Assembly: GCA_963772845.1 (NCBI GenBank)
Contig: CAVYYW010000017.1
Span: forward strand, 186,001 to 250,000
From: CAVYYW01 sp963772845
Lineage (GTDB): Bacteria; Bacillota; Bacilli; Bacillales; Sporolactobacillaceae
DNA: 64,000 nt
Direction of reading: 5' to 3'
The position numbers were made by a program, and so were the translations under genes. Below are positions 35,688 to 45,746 of this stretch, in pieces (the stretch's first letter is position 1; every line of letters starts with the position of its first letter). The notes under the pieces were generated by a model, which was given only the letters and a program-made list of their open reading frames with translations, had not been told where the DNA came from and did no database searches.

Positions 35688-36435
35688 TGGTATCCCACTT
35701 ACCTCTTTTCACACATAAAAAAGCCAGAACGACTGGAATTCTCATTCTTCTTTCAAATTCTTCATCACTGGTGAAGTGTTCACGTTTTGGGGTTCCTTCT
35801 CGTAAATCGATCACTGAAAATCCAGAACGAGATAGGGCTCTAAAATAGTGTTCAATCGTTCGGTGATATTTCACGACGATTTGATCAATCCAAGGTTCTT
35901 TTCTTTCCCCCTCATGAAAATAGTCATCAACGATCCAGTTTCCACGTTTATCCCCTGTCTTTTTACTAATAAATGAAGAGGTGGTTAGGGGATGTTGAAC
36001 ACTAAAGACAAACTTACCGTTATCTTTTAAGGTTTTCTGCACGTTTTGAAACAGAATCTGAATATCTGATACATAGTGGATAGCAAATCGAGACGTTACA
36101 ATATCGAATTGATCTGCTGTGTAATTATACGATTCCATCGTCTTGTGATAAATCGTCCCGTTTGTTCCAGCTAAATTATTTTTTGCAGCTTCCACCATTT
36201 GTTCAGATCCTTCTACCCCAGTGTAAGACCCTGCACCTTGATTCAATAATTCTTTTCCAAATGTCGCATCGCCGCAGCCTAAGTCTAATATTTTTTTACC
36301 TTGAAAGTCACCGATGAGTTCATGTATGATCGGTCCTTCGATTGCATTGTTAGGACTATCCTTTCTGCCTCGTCTTTTCATATAATTCGAAAAGAAATCT
36401 TCCTGATCATAAACGCTCGCACCTCTAAATTCCAT
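35677..36435 (-). CDS. Class I SAM-dependent methyltransferase
   Basis: The 252-residue protein has motif I KILDLGCGDATFGKELL, an acidic residue in YTGVEGSEQM, and DQFDIVTSRFAIHYVSD, a standard UbiE/methyltransferase-11 pattern. Target not predictable. A GGGG site precedes ATG 36435, and the 3' end overlaps the GNAT gene by 11 bases, suggesting co-translation. Confidence 0.85.
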   Translation of the reverse strand: MEFRGASVYDQEDFFSNYMKRRGRKDSPNNAIEGPIIHELIGDFQGKKILDLGCGDATFGKELLNQGAGSYTGVEGSEQMVEAAKNNLAGTNGTIYHKTMESYNYTADQFDIVTSRFAIHYVSDIQILFQNVQKTLKDNGKFVFSVQHPLTTSSFISKKTGDKRGNWIVDDYFHEGERKEPWIDQIVVKYHRTIEHYFRALSRSGFSVIDLREGTPKREHFTSDEEFERRMRIPVVLAFLCVKRGKWDTNAD

Positions 36436-36472
36436 ACACTACCCCTTTCAAAAACTTTAACCACACGTCGTC

Positions 36473-37453
36473 TTACAAAATAGCTTCTAATTCATTTTGA
36501 TTTTCGGACAGCCACATCATTTCTTTTGAAAAACGTTCTGGCGAGACGCTGTGCTGGTCCATGTCCGGCGTGATCCACCATGTGCTCTCCATATACCACA
36601 GCAATCTTAAAGCGCTGATTAAGTGCGCTTTTCCAAAAGGCCGCACCTCACTATATCCTTCAATAAAAGTTAAAGCTGCTGAGCGATTTAACTTGCTGCC
36701 ATCTAATGCTCCCGAGATCACCGCTCTTGCAACGTCAAGCTGAGGAAAATCGTATCTCACTCGATCAAAGTCCAAGACAGCGCTTATTTTCTCCTTTTTA
36801 AATAGAAGATTGTCTACCCATAAATCCCGGTGTGCCCAACCTGTATCACTCATATTTATATCTTCCAAGTTGATTACTTTAGTCGTGTTATACTGCTTTT
36901 CTATTGTGGGCAATACATTCAGTTTCCCATTGTCATTTGCCTGGTCCCAAGCCGTTTCCCAATACCTTAGCCGTTCTTCTCTGCTGGGTGGAATAAATTT
37001 AGGTTGCCTCTTCACATTTGCCTTCCCATCATTTAAAAGATGATGCATCTTACCGGTTACATGCCCTAAGCCATACATTTGATGAGCATCTAATTTACCA
37101 GGGGGAATCATCGTACCCTCAGAGAATTCCATCAAAATAAACCGTTCACCTTTATCGGATTTAAGAAGAATTTGATCTTGATAAGAATAGAGTCTCGGGC
37201 AAGGTAAACCCTTCTTATATAATTGGTTGTGGTGAGTGAGCGCTTGCAGCAGCTCCTCATGATTATAGAGTTTGTATCTTTCCTTATTGTATTGCTTGAT
37301 TAAAAACTCACCTGAATCTGTTGTGATTTTCCATTTTAAATTTAACCATCCCCGCTTTATGGGCATTGTTTCAAATACTTTAAATCCAAAGTACCGCTCA
37401 AATGTATTTATAAGGTCCTCTAATATCTGTTCTTCAGCTATTGCCCTCTCCAT
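36473..37453 (-). CDS. Phosphotransferase-family kinase (APH/CotS-like)
   Basis: This 326-residue protein resembles spore-coat CotS-type and HipA/APH kinases. The catalytic loop is WAHRDLWVDNLLF, followed by VLDFDRVRYDFPQLDVARA, and the N-lobe has KWKITTDSGEFLIKQYNKE. AAGGAGAT precedes ATG. The spore-coat kinase role is only suggested by family resemblance. It is separate from the similar kinase at 30235. Confidence 0.8.
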   Translation of the reverse strand: MERAIAEEQILEDLINTFERYFGFKVFETMPIKRGWLNLKWKITTDSGEFLIKQYNKERYKLYNHEELLQALTHHNQLYKKGLPCPRLYSYQDQILLKSDKGERFILMEFSEGTMIPPGKLDAHQMYGLGHVTGKMHHLLNDGKANVKRQPKFIPPSREERLRYWETAWDQANDNGKLNVLPTIEKQYNTTKVINLEDINMSDTGWAHRDLWVDNLLFKKEKISAVLDFDRVRYDFPQLDVARAVISGALDGSKLNRSAALTFIEGYSEVRPFGKAHLISALRLLWYMESTWWITPDMDQHSVSPERFSKEMMWLSENQNELEAIL

Positions 37454-37524
37454 TTTTCATCTCCTTTTGAACATCTAATAATAAGAAAGATACCATTAAA
37501 TATCTCTATCATCCGGAATGAAAT

Positions 37525-38347
37525 TCACTGTACACTAGAGCGTTTTAACCAGTTACTCACCAATGCATCAAAGACATCTGACTGTTCAATCTGCAGGTTA
37601 TGACCCGCCATATCCAGCGCAGCGAAGGTTGCCCTCGGATACTTGTCCAACAGATTCCATGCATCCTGATACCCGGCAATGCTATCCTGGCGTCCTGTAA
37701 TTATCAATGACGGATGTTCAAATGAGGCAGAACTGCCATCAACATCGAATGTAAACCCATAGCCGTTCAGGCGGATGCGTTCCATAAACTTCACTGTCGG
37801 CTTTTTTAGCAGGATTCAAATTTTCCTGACGAAATCTCTCCCACTCCCGCTCACCTTGTAAAACAACCATCGATTCAAACTCGGCAGCATCTTCCGGGGA
37901 CAGCCGTGAGATTAAAGCTTGGTCTTTTTTTAAAATCTGATGCTCAGGCAAGCATCTTTCATTGGAATCTGCAATGACTACAGGCGCCAACAGGAACATA
38001 CCCCGGACGAGACTTCCACGGAAATATGAGATCCCTCTCGCAAGATATCCACCATATGAATACCCGCAAACCAGGAAGGGTTCATTTGGAATGAGCTGGT
38101 CGATAAACTCCAGGACCACATTTAATATGTCATCTGAATTTTGAATGCTTTCCAGCGGCTCCGAGCTGCCCATTCCTGGCAAATCTATGTATATTCTTTT
38201 CCATCCGCTATGCTCCTTAAATACCGGCTCTAAACAATCGAACATTACCTGATGATCAAGAGACCATCCATGAAGAATAACGATTGGGAATCCTTCTCCC
38301 ACTATCTTGTAATGAATTGACAAGAATGACACTTCCTTTGAGTTCAT
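37525..38347 (-). pseudogene. Alpha/beta hydrolase, one +1 frameshift
   Basis: The N-terminal part has IVILHGWSLDHQVM (oxyanion loop) and the nucleophile elbow CGYSYGGYLARG. The C-terminal part has LIITGRQDSIAGYQDAW and the catalytic histidine in MAGHNLQIE. One base removal near 37787-37794 joins them into 273 residues. The substrate is unknown. ATG 38347 has only a weak ribosome site. Confidence 0.82.
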
Positions 38348-38456
38348 TTACTTACTTTTTTCTATTGGTTAAATTCGATTAACTTGAAGATAATACCTTC
38401 CTATAGATGCTTTTTCTAAGCACTATCGTATCATATTAATCCATAGGAGTGAGACG

Positions 38457-39002
38457 TTGAAAATCAGAACAATTCTGCTAGCGGTTATGTTACTCTTCCC
38501 TTTATTATTAGCTGCGTATTCCAGTGATATTGGAAAATCGACTGCAAGTAATCAACATTACACGATGAAAATGGCTGATGATTCAGGTGATGTTCCTAAG
38601 GGGCTGAAAGCAGCAAAAAATCCAACCTATAAAGTTGGAAGTCACGTTGTTTTAAAAGCAGATCATATGAAGGGGATGAAGGGAGCTAAAGCAACCATAA
38701 AAGGTGCCTATTTGACCACAGCTTATGTCGTCTCCTATATGCCAACAACAGGCGGCGAAAGAGTAACAAATCATAAATGGGTCATTCAAGAAGAAATTAA
38801 AGGTGCAGGAACTAACACTTTAAAGGCTGGAACAAAAGTGACGCTGCTTGCCTCGCACATGAAAGGCATGTATGGCGCAACAGCCGCCATTGATTCATCG
38901 GTAAAAACAACGGTTTATATGGTTGATTACACACCTACTACCGGTGGAAAAAACGTAAAGAATCACAAATGGGTGATAGAAAGCGAAGTATCACCTAAAT
39001 AA
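38457..39002 (+). CDS. ydhK: YdhK-family protein with two DUF1541 repeats, no lipobox cysteine
   Basis: The 181-residue protein carries two DUF1541 repeats (about 57-116 and 121-178), each with HMKGMKGA or HMKGMYGA and TTAYVVSY / TTVYMVDY. The N-terminal hydrophobic segment (LLAVMLLFPLLLAAYSSD) looks like a lipoprotein signal, but the usual cysteine is tyrosine, so lipid anchoring should fail. The TTG start follows TAGGAG. Function is unknown. Histidine-rich and methionine-rich repeats may bind metal. Confidence 0.85.
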   Translation: MKIRTILLAVMLLFPLLLAAYSSDIGKSTASNQHYTMKMADDSGDVPKGLKAAKNPTYKVGSHVVLKADHMKGMKGAKATIKGAYLTTAYVVSYMPTTGGERVTNHKWVIQEEIKGAGTNTLKAGTKVTLLASHMKGMYGATAAIDSSVKTTVYMVDYTPTTGGKNVKNHKWVIESEVSPK

Positions 39003-39064
39003 TGTATAAATGAGCGATGCACTCTGCCGCATCCTTTCAACTATTGTTTAAAAAATTAAAATTA

Positions 39065-39240
39065 GGTATGAAAAATCATCGTTTTTTAGGATTTTTCAAG
39101 ATTTAAGCTGATTTATTAAAGACTTAAGCAAAATCAGCTTCCGAATCGGTCTAGAAATGGCTTCAAGAGGACTTGGAACCGTTCCTATCTGAAAGTTATT
39201 CTCCACTATTATGATTTATCTGCCACTTTCAAGATTTGCG
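39065..39240. repeat. Copy of the GGAACCGTTCC / TTCTCCACT repeat
   Basis: ATGAAAAATCATCGTTTTTT, AAATCAGCTTCCGAATCGG, GGAACCGTTCC and TTATTCTCCACT follow in the same order as at 5660. This copy is degenerate. It fills the 39003-39284 gap. Confidence 0.6.
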
Positions 39241-39284
39241 GCTCGCCGTTAAAAAGTCTGGCCTTCGGAAACTTCAAACATTTT

Positions 39285-39527
39285 TCAATCCTCTTTAATA
39301 TGGTACTTCTCCATCAGAGCCTTAGCTTTTTTAATTCCTTCTTCGGTCAAACGCACAGATTTTGAACGTTTGCTATTAATGATGTACGCCTTCTCTGATA
39401 GCTCGTCTAATGATTCAAAAGGATAGCCCTTCCAGCTCCTCTGGCCACCTGGACTCAAGCCGTACTCTTCCTTAAATGAGGTTAAGTGCAATAGTAAAAG
39501 TGTCAGTTCGTCAATTTGATCAGTCAT
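39285..39527 (-). CDS. DUF6429-family protein
   Basis: This 80-residue protein begins MTDQIDELTLLLLHLTSF and has RSWKGYPFESLDELSEKAYI and SKSVRLTEEGIKKAKALMEKY, matching the DUF6429 pattern. Function is unknown. The C-terminal part reads like a winged helix. ATG 39527 has GGGAG eight bases upstream, so the longer frame to 39590 is not used. Confidence 0.75.
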   Translation of the reverse strand: MTDQIDELTLLLLHLTSFKEEYGLSPGGQRSWKGYPFESLDELSEKAYIINSKRSKSVRLTEEGIKKAKALMEKYHIKED

Positions 39528-39749
39528 CTGATTGTCTCCCTTTCTTTTTAATTGACTGTAATAGTCTGGACTGATGTTTCGATAACGCAAAGTTCACCGG
39601 ATTTCTAAAGCTGAGATCCCTTTTAGAGGTTAGTAACATTTTCTGAACTGGACTGTGCTGCTGGAAAATTTAAGAATCCACCTCAGCTGATGTCCGTTGA
39701 ATATCTATGAGTTCTAAATGGCTCATTAGGCAACAAACACGTGGATTAA

Positions 39750-39970
39750 AGCGGAGGGCGCGAGACTCCTCGAAAATGCGAATGCTCAGAGTTGAAAGCA
39801 AGGGTATTTCCGCTATCAATGGATGGAAACCGCATTTCCCTCGTGAGGTGTGGATTCAAGGATGACGTTTCAAGTCCTACGGAAGCAGCACGCGCTCGAA
39901 GATCCACTTTGGCGCACAAAGAGACCACGCCAACGTTAGCTGTGGCCGTGCCCGTGGAAAGTTATATTTG
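39750..39970. repeat. GC-rich dispersed repeat, inverted copy
   Basis: It holds GCGAGACTCCTCGAAAATGC, AGCAAGGGTATTTCCGC, CGAAGATCCACTTTGGCGC and GTTAGCTGTGGCCGTGCCC, all found in the copies at 57640-57950 and inverted at 26263. No gene is seen between 39591 and 40291 apart from this. Confidence 0.7.
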
Positions 39971-40291
39971 CTCAGAAATGGCCACCATTTTTTAAAGATA
40001 ACATAAAATTCTGTTTCTATGAGTATTTGCAGCAAATGTCATTATGACATCGATTCAAATAACAAAATGATTCAACAGCTTTTCCAATGCACCTTCTTTT
40101 GTTCTCACACAGCACCTCCCTATGTCGTTTTCCCCAATTATTAATTCAATTCTCCTTAAATCGCCACCCGTCATCCCCTATCTTCTTCATGGATTTCAAG
40201 TATAATGGAGATATTCGGTTTTTGAATAAAATGCTTCTAAGCGTCAATCCTGAATAGAGTCGGGATAATACAAAACAAACGAGGTTAATAC

Positions 40292-41737
40292 ATGAGTGAA
40301 AAGAGTTTTCAGGAATATCAGTTAAGCGAGGAAATAACGAGAGCCCTTGCTTTGTTAAAATACAAAACACCAACTGAGGTTCAACGTAAAGTCCTTCCTT
40401 TAGCGATGGAAGATAAAGATCTGGCCGTAAAATCGCAGACGGGCAGTGGAAAGACAGCTGCTTTTGGCATCCCTCTTTGCGAAAAGATCGATTGGGAGGA
40501 GAAAAAGCCTCAGGCTCTCATTCTGACCCCTACCCGTGAGCTTGCTGTTCAGGTTTCAGAGGATCTGACGAATATCGGCCGGTTCAAACGGATCAAGGCG
40601 ATTTCGGTTTATGGGAAAGAAGAAATTGCCAAACAAAAAGCCGAGTTGAAACAAAAAACACATGTCGTCGTCGGGACACCCGGCCGTGTCATGGATCATA
40701 TCGAACGAGAAAACCTAGTGCTGGATGAATTAAAGTATCTGGTTATTGATGAAGCAGATGAAATGCTCAATATGGGCTTTATCAAAAAAGTCGAAGAAAT
40801 TATTAAAGCTCTTCCTTCCGAACGGGTAACGATGGTCTTTTCGGCGACCATGCCAAAAGATGTTGAGAAACTCTGCCATAAGTATATGAAGAATCCAGAG
40901 CATATTGAAATTGAAGCCGCCGGGATTACGACAGATACCATCGAACATCGCCTGATTAAAGTTAAAGAAGACGACAAGCTTTCACTGTTGAAAGACGTGA
41001 CGGTGGTTGAAAATCCGGACAGCTGTATCATTTTCTGCCGGACAAAGGAACACGTCGAGACGGTGTTTGCCGAACTGGAAGATGCGAATTATTCTGTTGA
41101 AAAGCTCCATGGCGGGCTGGAGCAGGATGCGCGGTTTGCGGTCATGGAAGGCTTTAAGTCAGGGAATTTCCGTTACCTAGTAGCGACTGACGTGGCGGCG
41201 CGCGGGATTGATATTGAGAAAATATCGCTTGTCATCAACTACGACGTCCCTCTTGAAAAAGAAAGCTATGTCCATCGGACCGGACGAACCGGCCGTGCCG
41301 GCAATGAAGGTAAAGCTGTGACGTTTGCCACATCGAAGGAAACGAAATACCTGAATGCCATTGAAAATTATATCGGTTTTAAAATTCTTGAAATCGATGC
41401 TCCTATTCAAGAGGTTATCTCTGACAGACAAGCCGCTTTCGATGAGAAAAAAGGCGGCCGCCGGGTCGTTCACAATAATAAAACGGCTCGTGTAAACAAA
41501 GACATCATGAAGCTGCACTTCAACGGCGGAAAGAAGAAAAAAATCCGTGCGGTTGATTTCGTCGGAACGCTCACGAATATCCCCGGCGTCACAGCTGATG
41601 ATATCGGGATTATCACGATTCAGGACAATTTATCCTATGTGGACATTCTGAATGGAAAAGGCTCACTCGTTCTTCAAGCCATGCAGGATAAAACCGTTAA
41701 AGGTAAGAACCTGAAGGTTAGTAAAGCGAAGAAATAA
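40292..41737 (+). CDS. dbpA: DEAD-box RNA helicase DbpA (YxiN-like)
   Basis: DbpA unwinds 23S rRNA during large-subunit assembly. The 481-residue protein has a Q motif, Walker A QTGSGKT (49-55), DEAD (153-156), SAT (184-186), and HRTGRTGRAG in the second RecA domain. The C-terminal domain (about 405-481), with DFVGTLTNIPGVTADDIGII, is the RRM-like domain that recognises 23S hairpin 92. This distinguishes it from CshA-type helicases. A good terminator follows. Confidence 0.93.
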   Translation: MSEKSFQEYQLSEEITRALALLKYKTPTEVQRKVLPLAMEDKDLAVKSQTGSGKTAAFGIPLCEKIDWEEKKPQALILTPTRELAVQVSEDLTNIGRFKRIKAISVYGKEEIAKQKAELKQKTHVVVGTPGRVMDHIERENLVLDELKYLVIDEADEMLNMGFIKKVEEIIKALPSERVTMVFSATMPKDVEKLCHKYMKNPEHIEIEAAGITTDTIEHRLIKVKEDDKLSLLKDVTVVENPDSCIIFCRTKEHVETVFAELEDANYSVEKLHGGLEQDARFAVMEGFKSGNFRYLVATDVAARGIDIEKISLVINYDVPLEKESYVHRTGRTGRAGNEGKAVTFATSKETKYLNAIENYIGFKILEIDAPIQEVISDRQAAFDEKKGGRRVVHNNKTARVNKDIMKLHFNGGKKKKIRAVDFVGTLTNIPGVTADDIGIITIQDNLSYVDILNGKGSLVLQAMQDKTVKGKNLKVSKAKK

Positions 41738-41750
41738 CTAAAGTGGAAAA

Positions 41751-41783
41751 AAGACGATTAGAAATTCATAATCGTCTTTTTTT
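41751..41783 (+). terminator. Intrinsic terminator of dbpA
   Basis: Stem AAGACGATTA / TAATCGTCTT with an eight-base loop and seven T. Confidence 0.9.
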
Positions 41784-41799
41784 ATTTATCTTCGGTCAA

Positions 41800-42660
41800 T
41801 TTCTAAATTCCCCACGGTCACTCAGCTTGCTACTGGAAAATTTAGGACCTAAGTGAGCAAGCAGCCAATGATTATTTATAGCCAGAAATGACTTTATGAA
41901 TCAAGCCCCAGTTGGTTGAAGAATTAAGTGGAAATTTTCCGGTTAAATGCAGAATGGCGCTTGTTTCGGGGTATATAAGGGGAGGTTTTCCAGTTATTAA
42001 AAGAAAAAGCCCCCTATTCTTGCATATTTCCAGTCAATAGGCGGAATTTCTCCCTCTATTTATGCTTGTTTTAATGCCATTTAAAAATTAAGGGGAATTT
42101 TTCCGCCTATTTATCAGGTTGGGTGCTCAACCAGCACTCCCAATCTATTAGATTAGGTTTCAATTGGAGAAACCAAAAGGCGGTATATCTAATAGAAAAA
42201 ACAAGAGAATCGCAGGTCTCCAGTGGCAAGCGAGGGTAATTCCGCTTTCAATGTATTACAACTGTATTTTCTTCGTGCGATGTGGAATCGATGATGTTAA
42301 CCCAAGTTCTGCGAAATCCGCGAAAGACCACTGAAAAAAACCTCTGTATTATGCTCTTGCTTAAAATTCAATCAAAGAATAGCTCAGTCTAGTGTCTTCA
42401 AAGTCTACCGGTTTTCTAAAGCTGAAATCCTTTTGCAACGAAAGGCCGAGCTGCCGGGAACGTTCGAGACGCCTGCGGGAACAGCGAACCAGGCGAGACC
42501 CCACAGCGCAATTTTTGTTTTAAAGCGCGCGGAGGCTCGCGGGTCGCCCGCGGCAAGCGAGAACTTCCCAAAGGTCGGCTCATAGGGCAAAAAGGGCCTT
42601 TTCCAGTCCCCTCACCAGCCCGGCCAGACGAGAACTCCCCAAAACTCGGCTTAGAGGGCT
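41800..42660. repeat. Repeat-rich non-coding gap
   Basis: This gap has two parts. About 41930-42130 carries AATAGGCGGAATTT and TTTCCGCCTATTTATC pieces in both orientations. About 42440-42600 carries a GC-rich repeat copy with GGCCGAGCTGCCGGGAACG, AGGCGAGACCCC and GCGGGTCGCCCGCGGCAAGC. No gene is supported. Confidence 0.55.
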
Positions 42661-42662
42661 AT

Positions 42663-43739
42663 TTACTCCTGAGAAGCAAGGTAAGAGCCATATTCAAGGG
42701 GCAGAGTCAATGAATGATCCAAGACACTGCTCAATGGCCTGGGTAAAGGATTCACTTCAAAAATCCATACATGACCATCCTGATCAATGCCTAAATCGAT
42801 TCCCAAATCTGCCATGTGGTGGCCCGATTTATCTATGCATTTACAAATCTGAAATCCTAGATTGCCAACAGCGGTTTCGATCTCCTCAATGTTTTGATCA
42901 TCGCTAAGGAACTTTTTGATAATATTTGTTAAGGGTACTGCTGTTTTCACTCGCTGGGTGATATGACTATCATTTGAAGCGACACGAAGCAGTAAAAGAG
43001 AGATTTCCCAGTCGCCCTGTCCATTTCTATTCATATTCAGACGGATATCCGTTACCTTTCCCTCCCATGTCAGCGTTTGAATACTTTGTTGCATGATATA
43101 GCGCTGAGAGAGTTTCGGTTCGATCCAATCCTGGAACGCTAAATAAGAGCCGAATGATTTTCTTTTAAGTTTTGCTTTTTTTCGAAAGGTCACCTCAATC
43201 TCATTGTTCTTTTGACACCTCACGCGGAAAATCCCTTTACTGCTGTGGCCTTGGGTGACATCGACCGGTTTTAGAAAAACATCCTTATAAATGGACAAAA
43301 AGGACTCAAGATTTTTGTTATTCTCCAGCTTCTGTGTTTCCGGAAGGTAGGTATGAAGATTGTCAGCCTGTTTGAGCAGCTCCCAGCTCTCCCATTTATC
43401 AAATATGAAACTATTGAATACCTTCCTGCCGATAAGCTGTTCGATCTTTTTCACTGCTTTCGGATCAACATAGCATTGTAGATAGATGGCACCGGGAAGG
43501 GGAAAAATGCCTTGTTTTAGAATAATGTCCCCTTCTTTTTTCTCTAAGCAATCTCCCGTTACCTGAGCATTTTCAAAATCTAGGTCTTCTATATAAAACT
43601 CTATAAGGGTAATATTGCCGGGATACTCTTCAAGTCTTTCCTCGGTCAGCCTTTGGAATCCCCGTTTCGTATCTGATACACAGATCCCTACATTAATATT
43701 ATCAATTGGGGTAGATGGGCAGTGGGAAGAATACATCAC
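42663..43739 (-). CDS. YheC/YheD-family ATP-grasp protein
   Basis: This protein of about 358 residues matches the endospore coat-associated YheC/YheD family, which is ATP-grasp-like. It has FLSIYKDVFLKPVDVTQGHSSKG for the nucleotide-binding loop, VTDIRLNMNRNGQGDWE, and ADLGIDLGIDQDGHVWIFEVN with the metal-binding ExN near the end. The substrate is unknown. In Bacillus these are spore-related. GTG 43739 or ATG 43736 follows GGGAGG; the frame also reaches 43769. Confidence 0.82.
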   Translation of the reverse strand: MMYSSHCPSTPIDNINVGICVSDTKRGFQRLTEERLEEYPGNITLIEFYIEDLDFENAQVTGDCLEKKEGDIILKQGIFPLPGAIYLQCYVDPKAVKKIEQLIGRKVFNSFIFDKWESWELLKQADNLHTYLPETQKLENNKNLESFLSIYKDVFLKPVDVTQGHSSKGIFRVRCQKNNEIEVTFRKKAKLKRKSFGSYLAFQDWIEPKLSQRYIMQQSIQTLTWEGKVTDIRLNMNRNGQGDWEISLLLLRVASNDSHITQRVKTAVPLTNIIKKFLSDDQNIEEIETAVGNLGFQICKCIDKSGHHMADLGIDLGIDQDGHVWIFEVNPLPRPLSSVLDHSLTLPLEYGSYLASQE

Positions 43740-43894
43740 TAGATTCAGCACCTCCCTTTTTTTACACATTCTAATCTATTTTATTAAGAGATGTTGAAAT
43801 AAGTCACGGTGGGCTCGAATTCCGAGACGGTTATACTGCTCATTATTGTTTTTTTAACTCGTTTCTGTGGTAATTGCTTATGAAGTGAATAAAC

Positions 43895-44665
43895 ATGAGA
43901 GAGATTGAACTTTTGAGGAGGGGAACGAAGCTGACTTCGACTGTGATTCTTGTTGTTTTTATTTCTTCCCTTGCCTATATCCTTGGAGGCTTTCTGGTGC
44001 TTTTTAAGAAAAATTGGACTGAGAACAGCTTAATGACCCTGATCGCCTTTAGTGCCGGTTTATTGCTTGCTATCGCTCTTTTGGATTTGATTCCGGATAC
44101 ACAGGAAATGCTGTCAAACAGCAGTCTGTATGTCATTATCGGTTTTCTCATTATGTATTTCATTTTCTTATTCACAAAAGAAGGCGCTTCTAACAGACCT
44201 GGTTCCAATCAGACAATGACTGTAACGGGGCTGTCAATAGGCATGCTGCTGCATAACTTTTTCGAAGGCTTGTCGATTGGAATTAGTTATACCGTCAACG
44301 TTAAACTCGGGCTAATCGTGTCTATTGCCCTGATCATTCACAAAATACCTGAAGGCCTATCGTATTCCTCTGCCATGCTTGCTTCTCTTAACAACCGCAA
44401 AAAGGCAACCGTTTATCTGATTGTTCAAGCTCTTTTCACTTGGTTAGGGGCAGGGGCAGCCATCTTATTGTCGGACCTAAAAGGGGCTAGTGAACTGGCC
44501 GTCGGCATTGCCTTATCCATTACCGCAGGCATTTTTTTATACCTGAGCGGAACCTCGCTGCTGCCTGCCATGAACCAACTGCCACTCAAAAAAATCCCTT
44601 TCTTTTTTGTTGGCGGCATCATCGTTTACTTTTTGCTTCACAGCATTGCCGAAGCTTTGGGTTAA
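43895..44665 (+). CDS. ZIP-family divalent metal transporter
   Basis: The 256-residue protein has about eight membrane segments. Helix IV contains HNFFEGLSIG and helix V HKIPEGLSYS, the metal-binding HNxxEG and HKxPEG motifs of ZIP carriers. It takes up or exports zinc or similar ions across the cytoplasmic membrane. The start is uncertain: GAGGAGG lies inside the ATG-initiated frame, so a later GTG (before ILVVFISSLAY) is possible. Confidence 0.88.
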   Translation: MREIELLRRGTKLTSTVILVVFISSLAYILGGFLVLFKKNWTENSLMTLIAFSAGLLLAIALLDLIPDTQEMLSNSSLYVIIGFLIMYFIFLFTKEGASNRPGSNQTMTVTGLSIGMLLHNFFEGLSIGISYTVNVKLGLIVSIALIIHKIPEGLSYSSAMLASLNNRKKATVYLIVQALFTWLGAGAAILLSDLKGASELAVGIALSITAGIFLYLSGTSLLPAMNQLPLKKIPFFFVGGIIVYFLLHSIAEALG

Positions 44666-44699
44666 TCAGCCAAGGGGATTAGCCCAGGCTTTTCTTCAG

Positions 44700-44757
44700 A
44701 TGACTTTACCAAGATGTTTGCCCGATAAATAGCGGACAAACCCGCCCCTGATCAGTT
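44700..44757 (-). pseudogene. Possible 3' fragment of a medium-chain dehydrogenase gene
   Basis: The minus strand reads GGFVRYLSGKHLGKVI and stops, resembling the C-terminal end of zinc-type alcohol dehydrogenases or quinone reductases. No upstream part remains. Short similarity, so this is tentative. Confidence 0.25.
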
Positions 44758-44816
44758 AAAAAAATAACCGATCCATTTGTGGTTCATCACCTCGCCTTTC
44801 CAAGAGGAAACCTCGT

Positions 44817-45475
44817 TCATACATCCATTTCCATCGTCCCCGTGATTTCAATATCTTTTAATGCCTGGGTGGCCAGATGGTCCGCTTCCTTATTTCTTTT
44901 TCTTGAAACAAATTCATAATGAGGACTGATCCCCAGCTGCTCAAGTTTATTCTCAATCCTGTCTGCCCAGTTGTTTAATTCCTCTTCTGTGCAGGGCCAT
45001 TCGTCCTCTAACTGATTGATGACAACCTGAGAATCACCGATAAATTTCACCGGCAGATGGTGCACACCTAATATTCACATTCTTTTAATGCGAGATGAAG
45101 AGCGGCGTATTCCGCTTCGTTATTCGTTTCGAGACCTTCAACGAGTGCATTTTTCCGGAGCCGATAGGATTTCCCATTCTGTTCATAATAGATCGCACAG
45201 CCTAAGCCGGATTTTTTTGTATCCTGATCAAATCCGCCGTCAAAGTACGCGGTAACGTTATGCGGTTCGGTTTGAATGCCTTTCATATATTTCTTCAATT
45301 CCTTCATCGTCCATGAGCTTTCACCGCTGTCAATAAAGAGCACGTTCTTTGTCCGTCCTGTTTTCTCCATATCCTCAGCAATTAAAAGCGCTTTTTCCGC
45401 ACCCATCTCCTCAGAGCTTAATGCTGTTTCCATCCCTTTTGGTGTTTTATAAGTACATTCAATCCTGACATTCAC
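44817..45475 (-). pseudogene. RNase H-like protein, one -1 frameshift
   Basis: The C-terminal two thirds form an RNase HI fold with VTAYFDGGFDQDT (first Asp), ETNNEAEYAAL (Glu), FIGDSQVVINQL (Asp) and KEADHLATQAL (last Asp). The N-terminal part has no named domain. The frame breaks at about 45066-45072. Here a missing base, not an extra one, restores YLGVHHLPVKF and 219 residues. GTG 45475 follows AAAGGTGG. It resembles B. subtilis YpeP-type RNase H-like proteins. Confidence 0.78.
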
Positions 45476-45701
45476 TAGTAGACCACCTTTTAACAAGCTT
45501 TTATAAAACATGAATTCCGATCATATTTTGGACAAACTCAACAGTAAATCGCTGCAACCTTAATACTATTTTAGCCAATCTCGATCGTAACTTACACAAA
45601 CTTAATAGTAACGGTTTCGGGTCTATTCGGCATGCGCTCTTTTTAAGAGAGATAGCATTATATTCTATTCTTCGTTCACCATTTACTTTCTTGTCTCTTT
45701 T

Positions 45702-45742
45702 AAAAAAAGTGCAAGCAAGCCTTTAGGACCTGCTTACACGCT
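45702..45742 (-). terminator. Intrinsic terminator after the ABM-domain gene
   Basis: On the minus strand GTGTAAGCAG pairs with the CTTGCTTGCAC region and seven T follow. Confidence 0.75.
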
Positions 45743-45746
45743 TTTG

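Noticed and set aside
39746..39995. Small proteins on both strands at 39746-39995
   Set aside because: Both frames lie within a dispersed repeat copy; no ribosome site or conserved motif.
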